The notes: generated by a model from the letters alone, not told the origin. Positions 12,401 to 19,333 are shown, numbered from the stretch's first letter. The stretch: DNA of 64,000 nt from Halovibrio salipaludis (GCF_002286965.1 NZ_NSKD01000003.1:124001-188000); one strand, 5' to 3'. A program made the numbers and translations.

Positions 12401-14021
12401 CTATGTGATCTGGGGTCAGTCAGGCGCCACCCGGTCTGATATCAACGTATCAAACATCGACAGCAACGATGGCTTCCGCATCACCGGCTATGAACACAAC
12501 AATCATCTGGGTGACTCCGAAGAAACGGATCTCGAAAACGACCAGCCGTTCAACTTCCTGGATGCTAGCGGCGATTTCAATGGCGACGGCATCAATGACC
12601 TGCTGATCGGCCATTCCCTGAGCGACCACAGTGGCACCGAAAGCGGTGTGGTTTACCTGGTTTTCGGGCAAAGCGGCGACACCCGTCTTGACGTAGACCT
12701 GGGCAATCTCGGGTCAGACGGCTTCAAGCTAACCAACAACACAGATCATAACTTTCTCGGCAACAGCGTTCAGTTCATTGGCGATTATAATGCTGACGGC
12801 TACAACGACATTTTCCTTGGCGAAGTGGGCTCCGACACCGAAGTATCACACGCGGGGCGTGCCTACGTGGTCTTCGGCCATGGCGGCTCCACCTTCAACG
12901 ACGTGGATGTAACCGGTCTTGACGGAAACGACGGGTTCGCCATTACCACGAGTGTTTCCGACAGTCGCTTGGGCTCCAGGGTTCACGGCGGTGATGTAAA
13001 CGGGGATGGCCGTACCGATCTGGTCGTCGGCCAGTCATGGGCCAGCCCCAACGGACGCACCGAGGCGGGCCGGACCGCCGTGATTTACGGAGCCGGAAGT
13101 GCCCCCTACCCGGACATCGATGTGGACAGCCTGTCCAGCCCACAGGGGTTTGTTATCCAGGGCGAAACGGCGGGTGACTTCTTTGGCCATAATGCCTGTG
13201 TCGGGGACATGGACGCTGACGGCATCGACGACCTGCTGGTCACCGGCTGGGAAGATGCCCAGGGGGGTACTACGGCTGGTGCCGCCTGGGTCATTTACGG
13301 GGAAGAAGGGACTTCCCGGACCATGATCGATCTGGCCTCGCTCAGTGGCGCGGAAGGATTCAAGATTATTGGCGACAAGGACCACGACGAATTCGGAAAA
13401 AACTGCGCCCTGGCCGATATCAACGGAAATGGCTACCAGGACCTGATCCTGACCTCCGAGGAAGGCGAAGATAACGGCACGGATACAGGCGAAGTCAACG
13501 TCATCTGGGGGCGCGATTTCCAGGCGAAGAGCTATGGAGGGCTGACCGGTAACAACGCCGTTAACCATATTGTGGGGACGGATGGCGATGACAATATCGC
13601 CACCCTCGAGGGTGCCGATACAGTCGCATCGGGTGCTGGCGCGGATGCAATCTCTATCTCCGACCTCAACTTCAGACGGATCGACGCGGGCCGGCAAACT
13701 GATGCTCTGGTACTGGACATGAGTTCCACTACCCTGAATCTGACCAACTTTGGCTATCACCAGTTCCGGGACGTGGAAGTGATCGACCTTTCGAACAAAG
13801 GGAACACCCTGGCAGTGACCGCCAGGGAGGTACTCGCCATTACCCGTGAAAGTTCCGAGCTCTTCGTATGGGGTGGTGCCAATGACACGGTAACCGACGC
13901 AGACAGCGGCGGCTGGACGAATAACGGCTCCACAACCATCGGTGGCGTGAACTATATCGAGTACACCCGCGATGGGGCCACCCTGTTCGTGGAGGATACA
14001 ATCACTAACGGCGGACTGTGA
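3489..14021 (+). CDS. giant 3,510-residue Ig-like / FG-GAP / RTX-like surface lipoprotein
   Basis: The N-terminus carries a lipoprotein-type signal (helix TIAALVVFLLMSA, Cys34), then a low-complexity Ser/Thr/Asp/Glu linker. Two rounds of one module follow. Round 1: ten ~100-residue bacterial Ig-like repeats (res ~85-1078), two SbsA-type Ig domains (~1078-1301), another beta domain (~1305-1425), seven FG-GAP repeats with integrin-like Ca sites such as GDINGDGYEDFVVG (~1428-1928), then GTSGADTLVGTSNGETLTGG, an RTX-like stretch, and a ~120-residue end domain. Round 2 repeats this order with only four Ig repeats (~2091-2484) and ends at the stop. Likely role is adhesion or biofilm matrix at the cell surface, with Ca2+ binding; this is inference from domains. 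The start has a good AAGGAAG site. No secretion ABC transporter is next to it. The Ig part shows near-identical 300-bp DNA repeats. Confidence 0.88.
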   Translation: MTLSPRDKLLSISSTRKASRTIAALVVFLLMSACGGGDDSGTTQTASEHQSQSSETDGESATETDTQDEVSARKQQDPETPHPPAVQGVMTDSGMVPSGVIKDGTIGFTGQATAGHSVELYMNDLFIGSALTSGDGEWTFDYQSVPIETGQHQVTLASVGSDGLRMESESEFEFTYLPAAVEAPEILAISPDTGASADDGITRSGELTVSGTATPTVPVEVFINDSRIGTVEADDNGNWALDYSDNALGDGIYDFHAKTLLEDDSSATSVIYPVIVDSSIASPTMQLVNDTGTQPDDGTTNDPSVTLSGNTEPDTTIDIYRDGTLEGTVTADANGDWVFDGGGRTLPEGNYSYTAGVTDLAGNTAESDAPLNVTVDTTPPSVSTNLELSPDTGTDGDWLTNSGELTFSGETEANAQVELFIDGNSIGTTLADGSGQWQQDHSNTPLGEGTYQLTHEVMDPAGNPSGLSGGQSFTIDQQAPAEPVVSGIEMDTGLSASDRITADNTLEFTGTSDANVAIEVFMDGSSIGTTTADGSGIWRFDYTGTDLRDGDYNITAQAEDDAGNTSSVSPGLTIIVDTTTPEPTVTGITDDTGTVGNDGITNDTTLIFDGTSEANASVEVFIDGTSIGTTTANGSGNWSFDHTGTPLADGDYTVTAQATDTAGNTSSVSAAQTVTIDTTIADPTVDSITEDTATDGDQITSDDTLIFNGTSEANASVELFIDGTSIGTTTADGSGNWSFDHTGTALPDGDHTVTAQATDNAGNTSSVSAGLVITVDTAIAAPTVTGITDDTGSDGNDGITSDNTLTFNGTSKADASVEVFIDGTSIGTTTADGSGNWSFSHTSLSDGDYTVTAEATDTAGNTSDPSGDFNLTVDTSTPAAPAVTGITDDTGSDGNDGITSDDTLTFNGTSEANISIEVFIDGTPIGTTTADGSGNWSLDHTSTTLADANYTVTAQAIDTAGNTSALSGDFNLTVDTSTPVTPAVTGITEDRGPDGSDGITSDNTLVFTGTSEADTSIEVFLGGSTIGTTTADSSGNWSLDHTGTNLAEGDHTVTAEATNTAGNSSGVSGGFTITVDTTAPSADSLVPANGATGVTLGQNLVFNASETVHVESGDVIIRELADDSVFESIPVGDARVTGDGTTTLTVDPASDLVGGTQYYVEISTNAFQDLAGNGFAGYPDNSHWSFTTEDFVLTGTTPADEDTGVALDTPLTFVFNEPGFTDAGNIEVRRGSDDSLFETIDVATASLTGDGTNTLEASLADTLEPNTSYYIETDAGAFVNANGAAFGGITGSTELNFSTADVPTPTVTNVTSSATDGTYRGGDTIPLQVTFSETVNVTGTPRLQVDLDGTDKNVSYTSGSGTDTLQFDYDVRTGDSTPELAYTSTSALERNGGSIRSVNQANADLTLPGPGNAGSLSDNKNLEIIAADLDMSNFTEDDGFRVQGYEADDYFGRSLGSGGDINGDGYEDFVVGVSGSDMDATDAGAAYVIFGRPGATRADLLADGLAGEDGFLIRGAAGGDHLGMPVDLSGDLNGDGYDDAVVIASSSDDSVSNGGMVYVIWGQSGSTRADVDVSALAASDGFRILPHESGDLLGNAMNIDPQNAQFLDTDGDFNGDGIDDLVIGHSGSDNDGTNSGQAYVIFGQTGSTRSDVDLSAIGGNGFRVTTGGTGGDYMGHSVQFMGDFNGDGLNDLTIGAPRSGGTGEVYVVFGHEGPTYSDVNLAAMSDTEGFAVTTTESTSWLGGSVGSSDINGDGLTDLLIGNVAADESAGDSGSAVAVYGHAAANYPDLSVDSIPTGSGFTIAGEGVSNFASHAVEGAGDVNGDGIDDILISTWVDDEGGTDAGAAWLIYGRTGTSRSDIQLNTLTSSDGFKIIGAQATDYFGRTNAAGDLNGDGFQDMIVSSPLGDQNGTNTGETNVIWGKDFLSVVDTDLNGTSGADTLVGTSNGETLTGGGGADRITAGAGDDIIQVANLDFLRVDGSRGTDVLELTGSSLSLDLRTLAYDMTRGLEVIDLGGLGNSLTVSKSSLLALSDEVRTLYVRGDGSDWVVTDSGESWTANGTVTRDTITYNRYDLDEVSLFVEQSLSQPEAPAAPSVDDFSEDTGTTGDGLTSDTGLMFSGTTGAYFDVEVFQDDASVGTTTADGAGNWTFDHSGTTLADGSYNFTAQATNLGGYTSAVSTALSVTVDASIATPSVTGITTDTGVSGDGITSDPTLVIHGTSDPEDAVEVFLEGSSIGTTTADGSGNWSFDYTGTTLGDGNYTITAQATDDAGNTSNESPAFAVTVDTGIADPAVTGITSDTGASANDGITNDNTLIFEGTSEASTSVDILLDGSTIGTTTADDSGNWSFDYTGTTLGDGNYTITAQATDDAGNTSNESAAFTVTVDTSIADPTVTSITEDTGTDGDQITGDTTLFFDGTSEANASVEVFIDSTSIGTTTAGGSGNWSFNHTGTNLAEGDYTITARATDDAGNTSNLSSALAITIDATAPTVSSLTPANDATDIALGSNLEMVFSEDVIAQSGDITILRSADDSVFEEFPVTDGNVSGSGTDTITITPSSDLEIGTGYYVNLDNGALADAVGNAYSGINNSTAWSFSTETPLLLDNATPTDDATGVMLNTDLSLTFNLNVVAETGDIRLYRSSDDSLFETVAATSGQVSGKGTDTITVSFSDTLEPDTDYYVEIDGNAFSDGNGEFYEGISDPTSLNFRTTNASTPEVTDVSSSTADGTYASGDEIAITVTFSEAVNVTGFPQVQIGLDDRSKTINYTAGSGTDTLTFAYEVTPGDTRNDLGYVDTDSLRRNGGAIRSTDFANADLNLPAPGAAGSLSDNKSLVVDAPYLDITGLSLANGFFVRGWDSNAEFGQSISGGADINGDGYEDFIVGLTDDDQFDTDAGAAYVIFGKPGETRSDIELQTVQSTVESSNGFAIFGEDSNNRLGSASTLTGDLNGDGYDDIVVAAGQNDSGATHSGTVYVIWGQSGATRSDINVSNIDSNDGFRITGYEHNNHLGDSEETDLENDQPFNFLDASGDFNGDGINDLLIGHSLSDHSGTESGVVYLVFGQSGDTRLDVDLGNLGSDGFKLTNNTDHNFLGNSVQFIGDYNADGYNDIFLGEVGSDTEVSHAGRAYVVFGHGGSTFNDVDVTGLDGNDGFAITTSVSDSRLGSRVHGGDVNGDGRTDLVVGQSWASPNGRTEAGRTAVIYGAGSAPYPDIDVDSLSSPQGFVIQGETAGDFFGHNACVGDMDADGIDDLLVTGWEDAQGGTTAGAAWVIYGEEGTSRTMIDLASLSGAEGFKIIGDKDHDEFGKNCALADINGNGYQDLILTSEEGEDNGTDTGEVNVIWGRDFQAKSYGGLTGNNAVNHIVGTDGDDNIATLEGADTVASGAGADAISISDLNFRRIDAGRQTDALVLDMSSTTLNLTNFGYHQFRDVEVIDLSNKGNTLAVTAREVLAITRESSELFVWGGANDTVTDADSGGWTNNGSTTIGGVNYIEYTRDGATLFVEDTITNGGL
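5230..6720 (+). repeat. tandem ~300-bp repeats coding for Ig-like domains 6-10
   Basis: The stretch coding GTSIGTTTADGSGNWSF recurs with start-to-start distances of 297, 300, 297 and 303 bp (for example at about 5348, 5645, 5945, 6242 and 6545). Long runs are identical at the DNA level, so the copies are recent or kept alike by recombination. Confidence 0.85.
10197..10629 (+). repeat. near-identical direct repeat with exact 300-bp period (Ig domains 12 and 13)
   Basis: Bases 10197-10325 and 10497-10625 differ at only about three positions by eye; the 60 bases at 10261-10320 and 10561-10620 are identical. The copies are in frame inside the giant surface-protein gene. This is the youngest duplication visible in the window. 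Confidence 0.9.
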
Positions 14022-14287
14022 CCCTGGAACCGATTGACTACAACGGCACACCAACCCTGAGCTTCCGCCAGGCGGATGAGATGAACGGCTTCACCAAGGG
14101 CACCACCTTCCGGCTGTTCAAGCATTCGGGGGATGCCCTGCAGGAGGGGCGGGACTTTTTCTACTTTCCCGCTTCGGAATACGGGGAATGGATCGAGACG
14201 CTCCGGGCCGCCGGCAAAGTCTACCGGACTTCCCGGCACCTGGTGCTGCTGACCCGCGAGGGGTACGAGCGCCTGCAGAGCCTCTAG
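14018..14287 (+). CDS. hypothetical 89-residue protein coupled to the giant surface-protein gene
   Basis: The GTG start overlaps the stop of the giant gene in GTGA, an arrangement typical of translational coupling. The product is compact and well mixed (RQADEMNGFTKGTTFRLFK; EGRDFFYFPASEYGEWIETL) with no signal peptide or membrane helix, so it is probably cytoplasmic. I do not recognise the family. The fact that the frame fills the gap exactly up to the convergent DUF445 gene, and the protein-like composition, argue that it is real. No clear Shine-Dalgarno site precedes the GTG, which again fits coupling. The stop codons of this gene and of the DUF445 gene share the tetranucleotide CTAG. Confidence 0.6.
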   Translation: MTLEPIDYNGTPTLSFRQADEMNGFTKGTTFRLFKHSGDALQEGRDFFYFPASEYGEWIETLRAAGKVYRTSRHLVLLTREGYERLQSL

Positions 14288-15630
14288 CCAGCCGCGTTCC
14301 GGGCGTTACGGCGCTCGTTCAACTGCCACGCAAGCCACACCACCACCAGCAGGACGCCGATCGGCAGCGCGAAGGCCAGGTGCACCTGGACGGTACCCAG
14401 GATCAGGCCCAGGCAGCCCCCCAGGAGCTGGATCACGGTCAGGTTGCCCCCGGTGTTATCCAGGACCATCTTCTCCAGCTCGTCCGTGTCCAGCCGGCGC
14501 ACCTGCTGCTCCACCACGTTGGTCACATCCAGGCGCTTGACCGCCAGCTCGATCCCCTGGCTGACCCAGGCACGCCCCTTGTCGGACTGGAGCAGTTGCA
14601 GACCCTGCTTCTTGAACCACTGCAGGGCGCTCATCAGGGATTGCTCAATGCGCTCCCAGTTGGATTCGTCGTTCAGGTACTGGTCGGTCTGGCGGATCAG
14701 GACCGGCAGGATGCGGTCGCGCGTCGTAGTCCCCACCGCCTCGATCCAGTCGCCCACGCGCGCCTGGATCAGTGACTGCACCTCGGGCTTTTCCATTTCC
14801 TGCTGGATCCCGTCCACTACGGCATCCAGCATCTCCATGAAATCGTCAGTCACATCCGGATCCCGGATGAAACGATCCAGTACCTGACTGATGGCGTCCT
14901 GATCGAAGGAGAAGATGTTCTTGATGCCAAGCCCCAGCGACCCCATGCGGCGCTTCTGCCTGAGGTAATCCTCCAGCGCGTTATTGAGCCACTCCGAGAT
15001 CCGGGGAATTTCCTGCTGCAGCCAGTGGCGTGTCTTGTCCGCCAGCCATTCCCGGTTTTCCTTGGACTGCAGGAAGCTGTGCAGGGTTGATCGGATCTGC
15101 GCCCACCACTGGTCGATGTTCTCAGGGTCGCGGGCCAGGTCCTTGAGGGCGGCTTCCACGAAGTCCAGTGAACGGGTCAGCGCCTCCGGGCCACGCTCGC
15201 GCATCAGGTCCACCACCACTTCCGTGATGCGCTTGCGCACGTCGGGGTCCTGAAGGTGGTCATCGATCCACCCGGCCATCGTCTCGGTACCGGTCTCAAT
15301 CAACTGCCGCTCGCGGATGTAGTCCAGGATGATTTCCGGCGAAAGCAGCTGCTCCTGGACGCTCTCGGCCAGGCTGCGCGCGATCTGGTCCTTGTTCTTG
15401 GGCACCAGCCCCTGCCAGCCCAGAACCTGCCCCTGCTTGGGCTGGAACAGCATCTTGATGGCGAGGAAGTTGGTGAAGTACCCGACCAGGCCCGCAACCG
15501 TGATCACGAAGCCGGCACGCACCCAGATGTTGCCGCCCCCAAACCAATAATCGAGAAGACCGAATATCAATGCCGCGGCCAGTAACCCGCTCCGAAAACT
15601 GCGATCCCACTTGGTGAGGTCCACATCCAT
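14284..15630 (-). CDS. DUF445 family membrane protein
   Basis: 448 residues. Two N-terminal membrane helices (LLAAALIFGLLDYWF and AGFVITVAGLVGYFTNFLAI) lead into the DUF445 hallmark KMLFQPKQGQVLGWQGLVPK. A long helical region with repeated amphipathic segments follows, and a C-terminal hydrophobic hairpin (LLGGCLGLILGTVQVHLAFA, then LPIGVLLVVVWLAWQL). The family (YjiN, YheB-like) is widespread and of unknown function; an inner-membrane location is predicted. ATG 15630 is chosen because GAGGGGAA lies six bases upstream, whereas the in-frame ATG at 15645 has no ribosome site. It is a single gene between convergent and divergent neighbours. Confidence 0.85.
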   Translation of the reverse strand: MDVDLTKWDRSFRSGLLAAALIFGLLDYWFGGGNIWVRAGFVITVAGLVGYFTNFLAIKMLFQPKQGQVLGWQGLVPKNKDQIARSLAESVQEQLLSPEIILDYIRERQLIETGTETMAGWIDDHLQDPDVRKRITEVVVDLMRERGPEALTRSLDFVEAALKDLARDPENIDQWWAQIRSTLHSFLQSKENREWLADKTRHWLQQEIPRISEWLNNALEDYLRQKRRMGSLGLGIKNIFSFDQDAISQVLDRFIRDPDVTDDFMEMLDAVVDGIQQEMEKPEVQSLIQARVGDWIEAVGTTTRDRILPVLIRQTDQYLNDESNWERIEQSLMSALQWFKKQGLQLLQSDKGRAWVSQGIELAVKRLDVTNVVEQQVRRLDTDELEKMVLDNTGGNLTVIQLLGGCLGLILGTVQVHLAFALPIGVLLVVVWLAWQLNERRNARNAAG

Positions 15631-15786
15631 AGCGATTCCCCTCATTTACTGCAGGAGCAGGGTACACCTGCGTACGAATACCTGAGGATACAGACCAGCC
15701 CGGCACTTTGCATGACCCTGGCGATTTGAACTCACCAGGCTCCCCGGTCATCATTCAGCCATGACAGCCATCCGCAGCAATACCCT

Positions 15787-16464
15787 GTGAAAAACCCGCG
15801 AACACTCAACCGCCTGCTGTTACTGGTGATACTGGGTATCACGCTGACGGGCCTGTGGCTCCTGCTCCGGGAGCTCGGCATGCCCGGAAATCTTTCCACT
15901 GGCGGAATGGCAGCGTGGCTGAACGCCCAGGGTGCCGCCGGGCCCCTGCTGCTGATGCTCGTTATGGTCATGGCCGTGGTCATCGGCCCCATACCGACTC
16001 TGCCAGTCAGTGCAGCCGCCGGTATGGCCTTCGGTGTGGTGGGTGGCACGCTGGTGGCCTCGGCAGGCGCCCTGGCCGGCGCCCTGACTTCATTTGGCAT
16101 CAGCCGTTTTATCGCGCGCGATCTGGTGCGCCGCAAACTGGGCGAAAACCCGCTTTTCCAGGAACAGGCACCCCAGAAAGTGCTTTTCTGGGGCGTTTTC
16201 ATAACCCGGCTGGTACCACTGTTCTCGTTCGCACTGGTGAGCTATGCAGCGGGGCTGACGGTGATCAGCACCTGGCGCTACGCCCTCGCCACCTATCTGG
16301 GCATGCTCCCGATGACGGTCGTCTTCGTCACCCTGGGCCAGAGCTTTCAGGTTCACCCGGTGGCCGCCGCCATTGCGAGCGCCATCCTGCTGGTGGTCAT
16401 GTTCATCGCCCCGTACTACCTGCAGCGGTTTCACGGGGAAAGGCTGAAGCGGTTCTTCAAATAG
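15787..16464 (+). CDS. TVP38/TMEM64 (DedA-like, VTT domain) membrane protein
   Basis: 225 residues with about six hydrophobic segments. The VTT-domain core is clear: GPIPTLPVSAAAGMAFGVVG, GALAGALTSFGISRFIARDL, and ITRLVPLFSFALVSYAAGLT with the conserved Arg-Leu-x-Pro re-entrant loop. Relatives act in lipid scrambling or membrane homeostasis in the inner membrane; the exact substrate here is unknown. The start is GTG at 15787 and the ribosome site is weak. The stop overlaps the convergent AraC gene by 8 bp. A decayed copy of its last 105 bases is found at 19328-19432. Confidence 0.85.
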   Translation: MKNPRTLNRLLLLVILGITLTGLWLLLRELGMPGNLSTGGMAAWLNAQGAAGPLLLMLVMVMAVVIGPIPTLPVSAAAGMAFGVVGGTLVASAGALAGALTSFGISRFIARDLVRRKLGENPLFQEQAPQKVLFWGVFITRLVPLFSFALVSYAAGLTVISTWRYALATYLGMLPMTVVFVTLGQSFQVHPVAAAIASAILLVVMFIAPYYLQRFHGERLKRFFK

Positions 16465-17353
16465 GCTCAAGGCTCGACAAAGGAAGTCGTGCGATATCTC
16501 GCGCTGGTGGCGCACCGAACAGGCGCCGGTATTCACGGCTGAACTGAGAGGGACTCTCATAGCCCACCGAGTACCCAGCGGTGGCGGCGTTCATCTCCCC
16601 GCCTAACATGAGCCTCCTTGCTTCTTGCAGACGGAGATGTTTCTGGTACTGAAGCGGACTCAATCCTGTCACCGCTCTGAAGTGGTGGTACAGCGCAGAC
16701 GTACTCATGCGCGCTTCCGATGCCAGTGCCTCAACGCTAAGTGGCTCCCGGTAGTTCTCCCGGATACAGCCGATTGAACGCTTGATGTCATGAAGCCTGC
16801 TTTCCGTGGTCGCCAGCTGGCTGAGGCGCTGGGATTGCCCACCACGCAGCAATCGATAGAGAATTTCCCGCTCCACAAGTGGAGCCAGAACGGGCACATC
16901 TTCCGGAGAATCAAGCAACCGAAGCAACCGGGCACAGGCGTCGAGCAAATCCGGCTCCACCGTGCTGACCGCCAAGGCCGACCCGGTGATGCCGTGGTTG
17001 GGTTCTTCAACGTCAGTCTCGAGCATTAATTCCGCAAGGGTAGCGGCATCCAGATGCATCAGCATAGCAAGGAAGGGGTGATCCCGGCTGGCTTCCAGAA
17101 CCTGCCCCACTACCGGCACATCAGCGGATACGAGGAGATAATTCTCAACATCATAAGTGCATAGGTGCTCACCGGCGATGACCCGCTTACGCCCCTGGAC
17201 CACAATGCAGACCGATGGCTCGTAAACCCCGTGCAGCGCTTCCAACATCCGGGAGAAACGATACAGCGAAAGACGCGGAATGGCTGTTGTACACACACCC
17301 TCCACGTTCGTGTGTCGTTCAACCAAATCTTTCACTTCGGCTATACCGGCCAT
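16457..17353 (-). CDS. AraC family transcriptional regulator
   Basis: 298 residues. The N-terminal half matches the AraC_N ligand-binding cupin type (SLYRFSRMLEALHGVYEPSV, cut short; then VQGRKRVIAGEHLCTYDVEN). The C-terminal ~100 residues hold the double helix-turn-helix: EPLSVEALASEARMSTSALY, HFRAVTGLSPLQYQKHLRLQ and GYSVGYESPSQFSREYRRLF. ATG 17353 has GGAGGA six bases upstream; the longer in-frame start has no such site. It is divergent from the hydrolase-SDR pair, with 173 bp between them, so it very likely controls that pair. Proteins of this class are common next to SDR genes and respond to alcohols, aldehydes or fatty acids, but the inducer here is unknown. Confidence 0.88.
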   Translation of the reverse strand: MAGIAEVKDLVERHTNVEGVCTTAIPRLSLYRFSRMLEALHGVYEPSVCIVVQGRKRVIAGEHLCTYDVENYLLVSADVPVVGQVLEASRDHPFLAMLMHLDAATLAELMLETDVEEPNHGITGSALAVSTVEPDLLDACARLLRLLDSPEDVPVLAPLVEREILYRLLRGGQSQRLSQLATTESRLHDIKRSIGCIRENYREPLSVEALASEARMSTSALYHHFRAVTGLSPLQYQKHLRLQEARRLMLGGEMNAATAGYSVGYESPSQFSREYRRLFGAPPARDIARLPLSSLEPI

Positions 17354-17526
17354 GCGGTTTCCTCCAGAACAGATCCCAGGCACCAGTTTTCCGTTTCAGG
17401 CACTCAATGTACAGAGGATTCTGGAGAATCAGGCAATCACCCAAGAGATTTAAGATAACGTCCAGCCCGCCCTTCCCAGCATCCTTGTCTCGCAATATCA
17501 GGAAACCGGACAGAACGAGGTGAACC

Positions 17527-18498
17527 ATGAGCAGAATGCCGCCGGAACGAATGGACAAAGCCCGGGCGCAACTCAAACAGATTGCCCCGAAGGATCACGA
17601 GAAGGTCATGAACCTGGCCAGTATCGTGAAACCGTTGCGCAGCGTCTTGCACAAGACCCCGGACGACCATGGCATGACCGATTGGGAGGACATCTACTTC
17701 CAGTCGGACGACGGAACGCCGCTTGAGGGCTGGTACATCCCCGCCAAAGGCGGCGAGACCAATCAGCTCATCATCTTCAACCACGCCCTGCCAATGTCCC
17801 GTGCCGGCTTTCCGGGTCACCTGGGTGAACCCTGGAGCAACTTCGATGCCGTCGAGATTGATTTCGTGTTGCAGATGAAGCATCTCACGGATGCCGGCTA
17901 CAACGTTCTGGCCTACGACCTGCGGAACCACGGCACCAGCAGCGCCGCCAATGGTGGGATCTGCGGCATCGGTCGCTACGAGTGGCGCGACTGCGTGGGC
18001 GTTAAGAAGTACGTGGATAACCACCCGAGGCTGAGCCAGATGAAGGTGGGTCTGTACAGTCAGTGCACGGGTGGCAACGCGCAATACGAGGCCATCTACC
18101 GGCGGCCGGAGCTTTTCGGAGACGTCCGATGCATGGCCAGCCCTATGGTTGTCTCCATGGAAGCGATCTTCTCAGCCTTCTCCGAGCTGATGGGCGTGAG
18201 CGAGTACCAGGAACTGATCGACCTGGAACTGCTGAAAATGGGTGCATTCACCACGGCCGAGATGACACCCCGTCACTTCGCACCGGCGGTAACCATGCCC
18301 GTGTTCATGCACCAGGTTCTGGACGATGCCTGGACCCGGAATCCCGAAGACGCGCAGAGGATCTTTGATCGTCTCGGCAGCGAGGACAAGAGGCTGTACT
18401 GGATCGAGAACACGACCAAGCGATTCCAGGACGGTTACAACCACTTTGGGAAACACCCTGAACAGATCCTCGACTTCTTCAACAAGCACATGGCCTGA
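17527..18498 (+). CDS. alpha/beta hydrolase with a cysteine at the nucleophile position
   Basis: 323 residues, cytoplasmic. The fold is indicated by the strand-and-loop patterns NQLIIFNHALPMSRAGFPGH (oxyanion region), GYNVLAYDLRNHGTSS, and KVGLYSQCTGGNAQY at the nucleophile elbow. There the usual G-x-S-x-G reads S-Q-C180-T-G, so Cys would be the nucleophile, as in dienelactone hydrolases. A late Asp (VLDDAWTRNPEDAQRIF) and His (YNHFGKHPEQIL) can complete a triad. The start ATG follows GAGGTG. A 36-bp gap to the SDR gene suggests an operon under the divergent AraC protein. The substrate is unknown; an ester, lactone or acyl chain is plausible. Confidence 0.8.
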   Translation: MSRMPPERMDKARAQLKQIAPKDHEKVMNLASIVKPLRSVLHKTPDDHGMTDWEDIYFQSDDGTPLEGWYIPAKGGETNQLIIFNHALPMSRAGFPGHLGEPWSNFDAVEIDFVLQMKHLTDAGYNVLAYDLRNHGTSSAANGGICGIGRYEWRDCVGVKKYVDNHPRLSQMKVGLYSQCTGGNAQYEAIYRRPELFGDVRCMASPMVVSMEAIFSAFSELMGVSEYQELIDLELLKMGAFTTAEMTPRHFAPAVTMPVFMHQVLDDAWTRNPEDAQRIFDRLGSEDKRLYWIENTTKRFQDGYNHFGKHPEQILDFFNKHMA

Positions 18499-18534
18499 GC
18501 CAGCGTGCGAGCAAAATAGATACGGGAGAACAAA

Positions 18535-19305
18535 ATGACGAAAACAGATATGAAAATCGTGCTGATCACTGGTGCCAGTTCAGGAATTGGTAAAGCACTG
18601 AGTTACCAGTTTGCTTCCAATGGCCACAACCTTGTCATCTCCGCCAGACGACAGAGTGAACTGGATAAGATGAAGCAGGATATCGAATCCCGTTATTCGG
18701 TTCAGGTTATCGTAAAACCCTTTGATCTGGCAGCCGAAAACGCCGCTGACCGTCTTTACGACGAGCTGGAAGCGTTTGACATTGAAGCAATGATCAACAA
18801 TGCCGGTTTCGGGGACTTTGCAAAGCCTTGGGAAACGGATTTGGTCAAAGCTCAGACGATGGTGGACCTGAACGTTAAGGCCCTGACCACTCTATCCTTA
18901 CGTTACGCCAGGGACTACTCAGACACCAACGCGACACTGCTCAATGTTGCATCAATCGGAGGGTACACTCAGTTTGATGTTGCGGTTACTTACTGTGCGA
19001 CCAAATTCTACGTCGCTTCATTTACGGAAGGGATCGCGCAGAGCCTGCAGGATCAAGGCAAGCAAATGCGAGCCAAGGTCCTGGCGCCAGGCCCGACCGA
19101 AAGCGAGTTTATAGCGCATTCTTCCGAGCAGGGAGCTATTGACGGCGAGGGCCTATTCCCAGATAGCGCCTTCATAACCGCCGATCAACTAGCTCAATAC
19201 GCCTCTCAGCTGTTTGAAAGTGACAAGGTGGTAGGCCTTGTAAACGCCGAAAATCAATTGGAACTGAAAGATCCCATCTTTCCCTACAGACAGGTTCCCC
19301 ATTAA
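18535..19305 (+). CDS. short-chain dehydrogenase/reductase (SDR)
   Basis: 256 residues with the classical SDR pattern: TGASSGIGKALSYQFA cofactor loop at the N-terminus, MINNAGFGDF (NNAG motif), Ser in LLNVASIGGYTQF and YCATK as the YxxxK catalytic pair. It reduces or oxidises a carbonyl/alcohol with NAD(P)H; the Arg in ISARRQSE after beta-2 favours NADP. The start has a GGGAG site seven bases upstream. It follows the hydrolase by 36 bp as a two-gene operon. Codon use is more AT-rich (TTA, CTA, AAA) than in neighbouring genes, a sign that the segment may have been acquired. A perfect 8-bp hairpin follows the stop. Confidence 0.87.
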   Translation: MTKTDMKIVLITGASSGIGKALSYQFASNGHNLVISARRQSELDKMKQDIESRYSVQVIVKPFDLAAENAADRLYDELEAFDIEAMINNAGFGDFAKPWETDLVKAQTMVDLNVKALTTLSLRYARDYSDTNATLLNVASIGGYTQFDVAVTYCATKFYVASFTEGIAQSLQDQGKQMRAKVLAPGPTESEFIAHSSEQGAIDGEGLFPDSAFITADQLAQYASQLFESDKVVGLVNAENQLELKDPIFPYRQVPH

Positions 19306-19313
19306 ACCATCAG

Positions 19314-19333
19314 GGCCACTCTCTCGAGTGGCC
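19314..19333 (+). terminator. hairpin after the SDR gene, no T-run
   Basis: GGCCACTC and GAGTGGCC form an 8-bp stem with a four-base loop nine bases after the SDR stop. There is no run of T after it, so intrinsic termination is doubtful. The right arm runs into the TVP38-like remnant. Confidence 0.4.
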
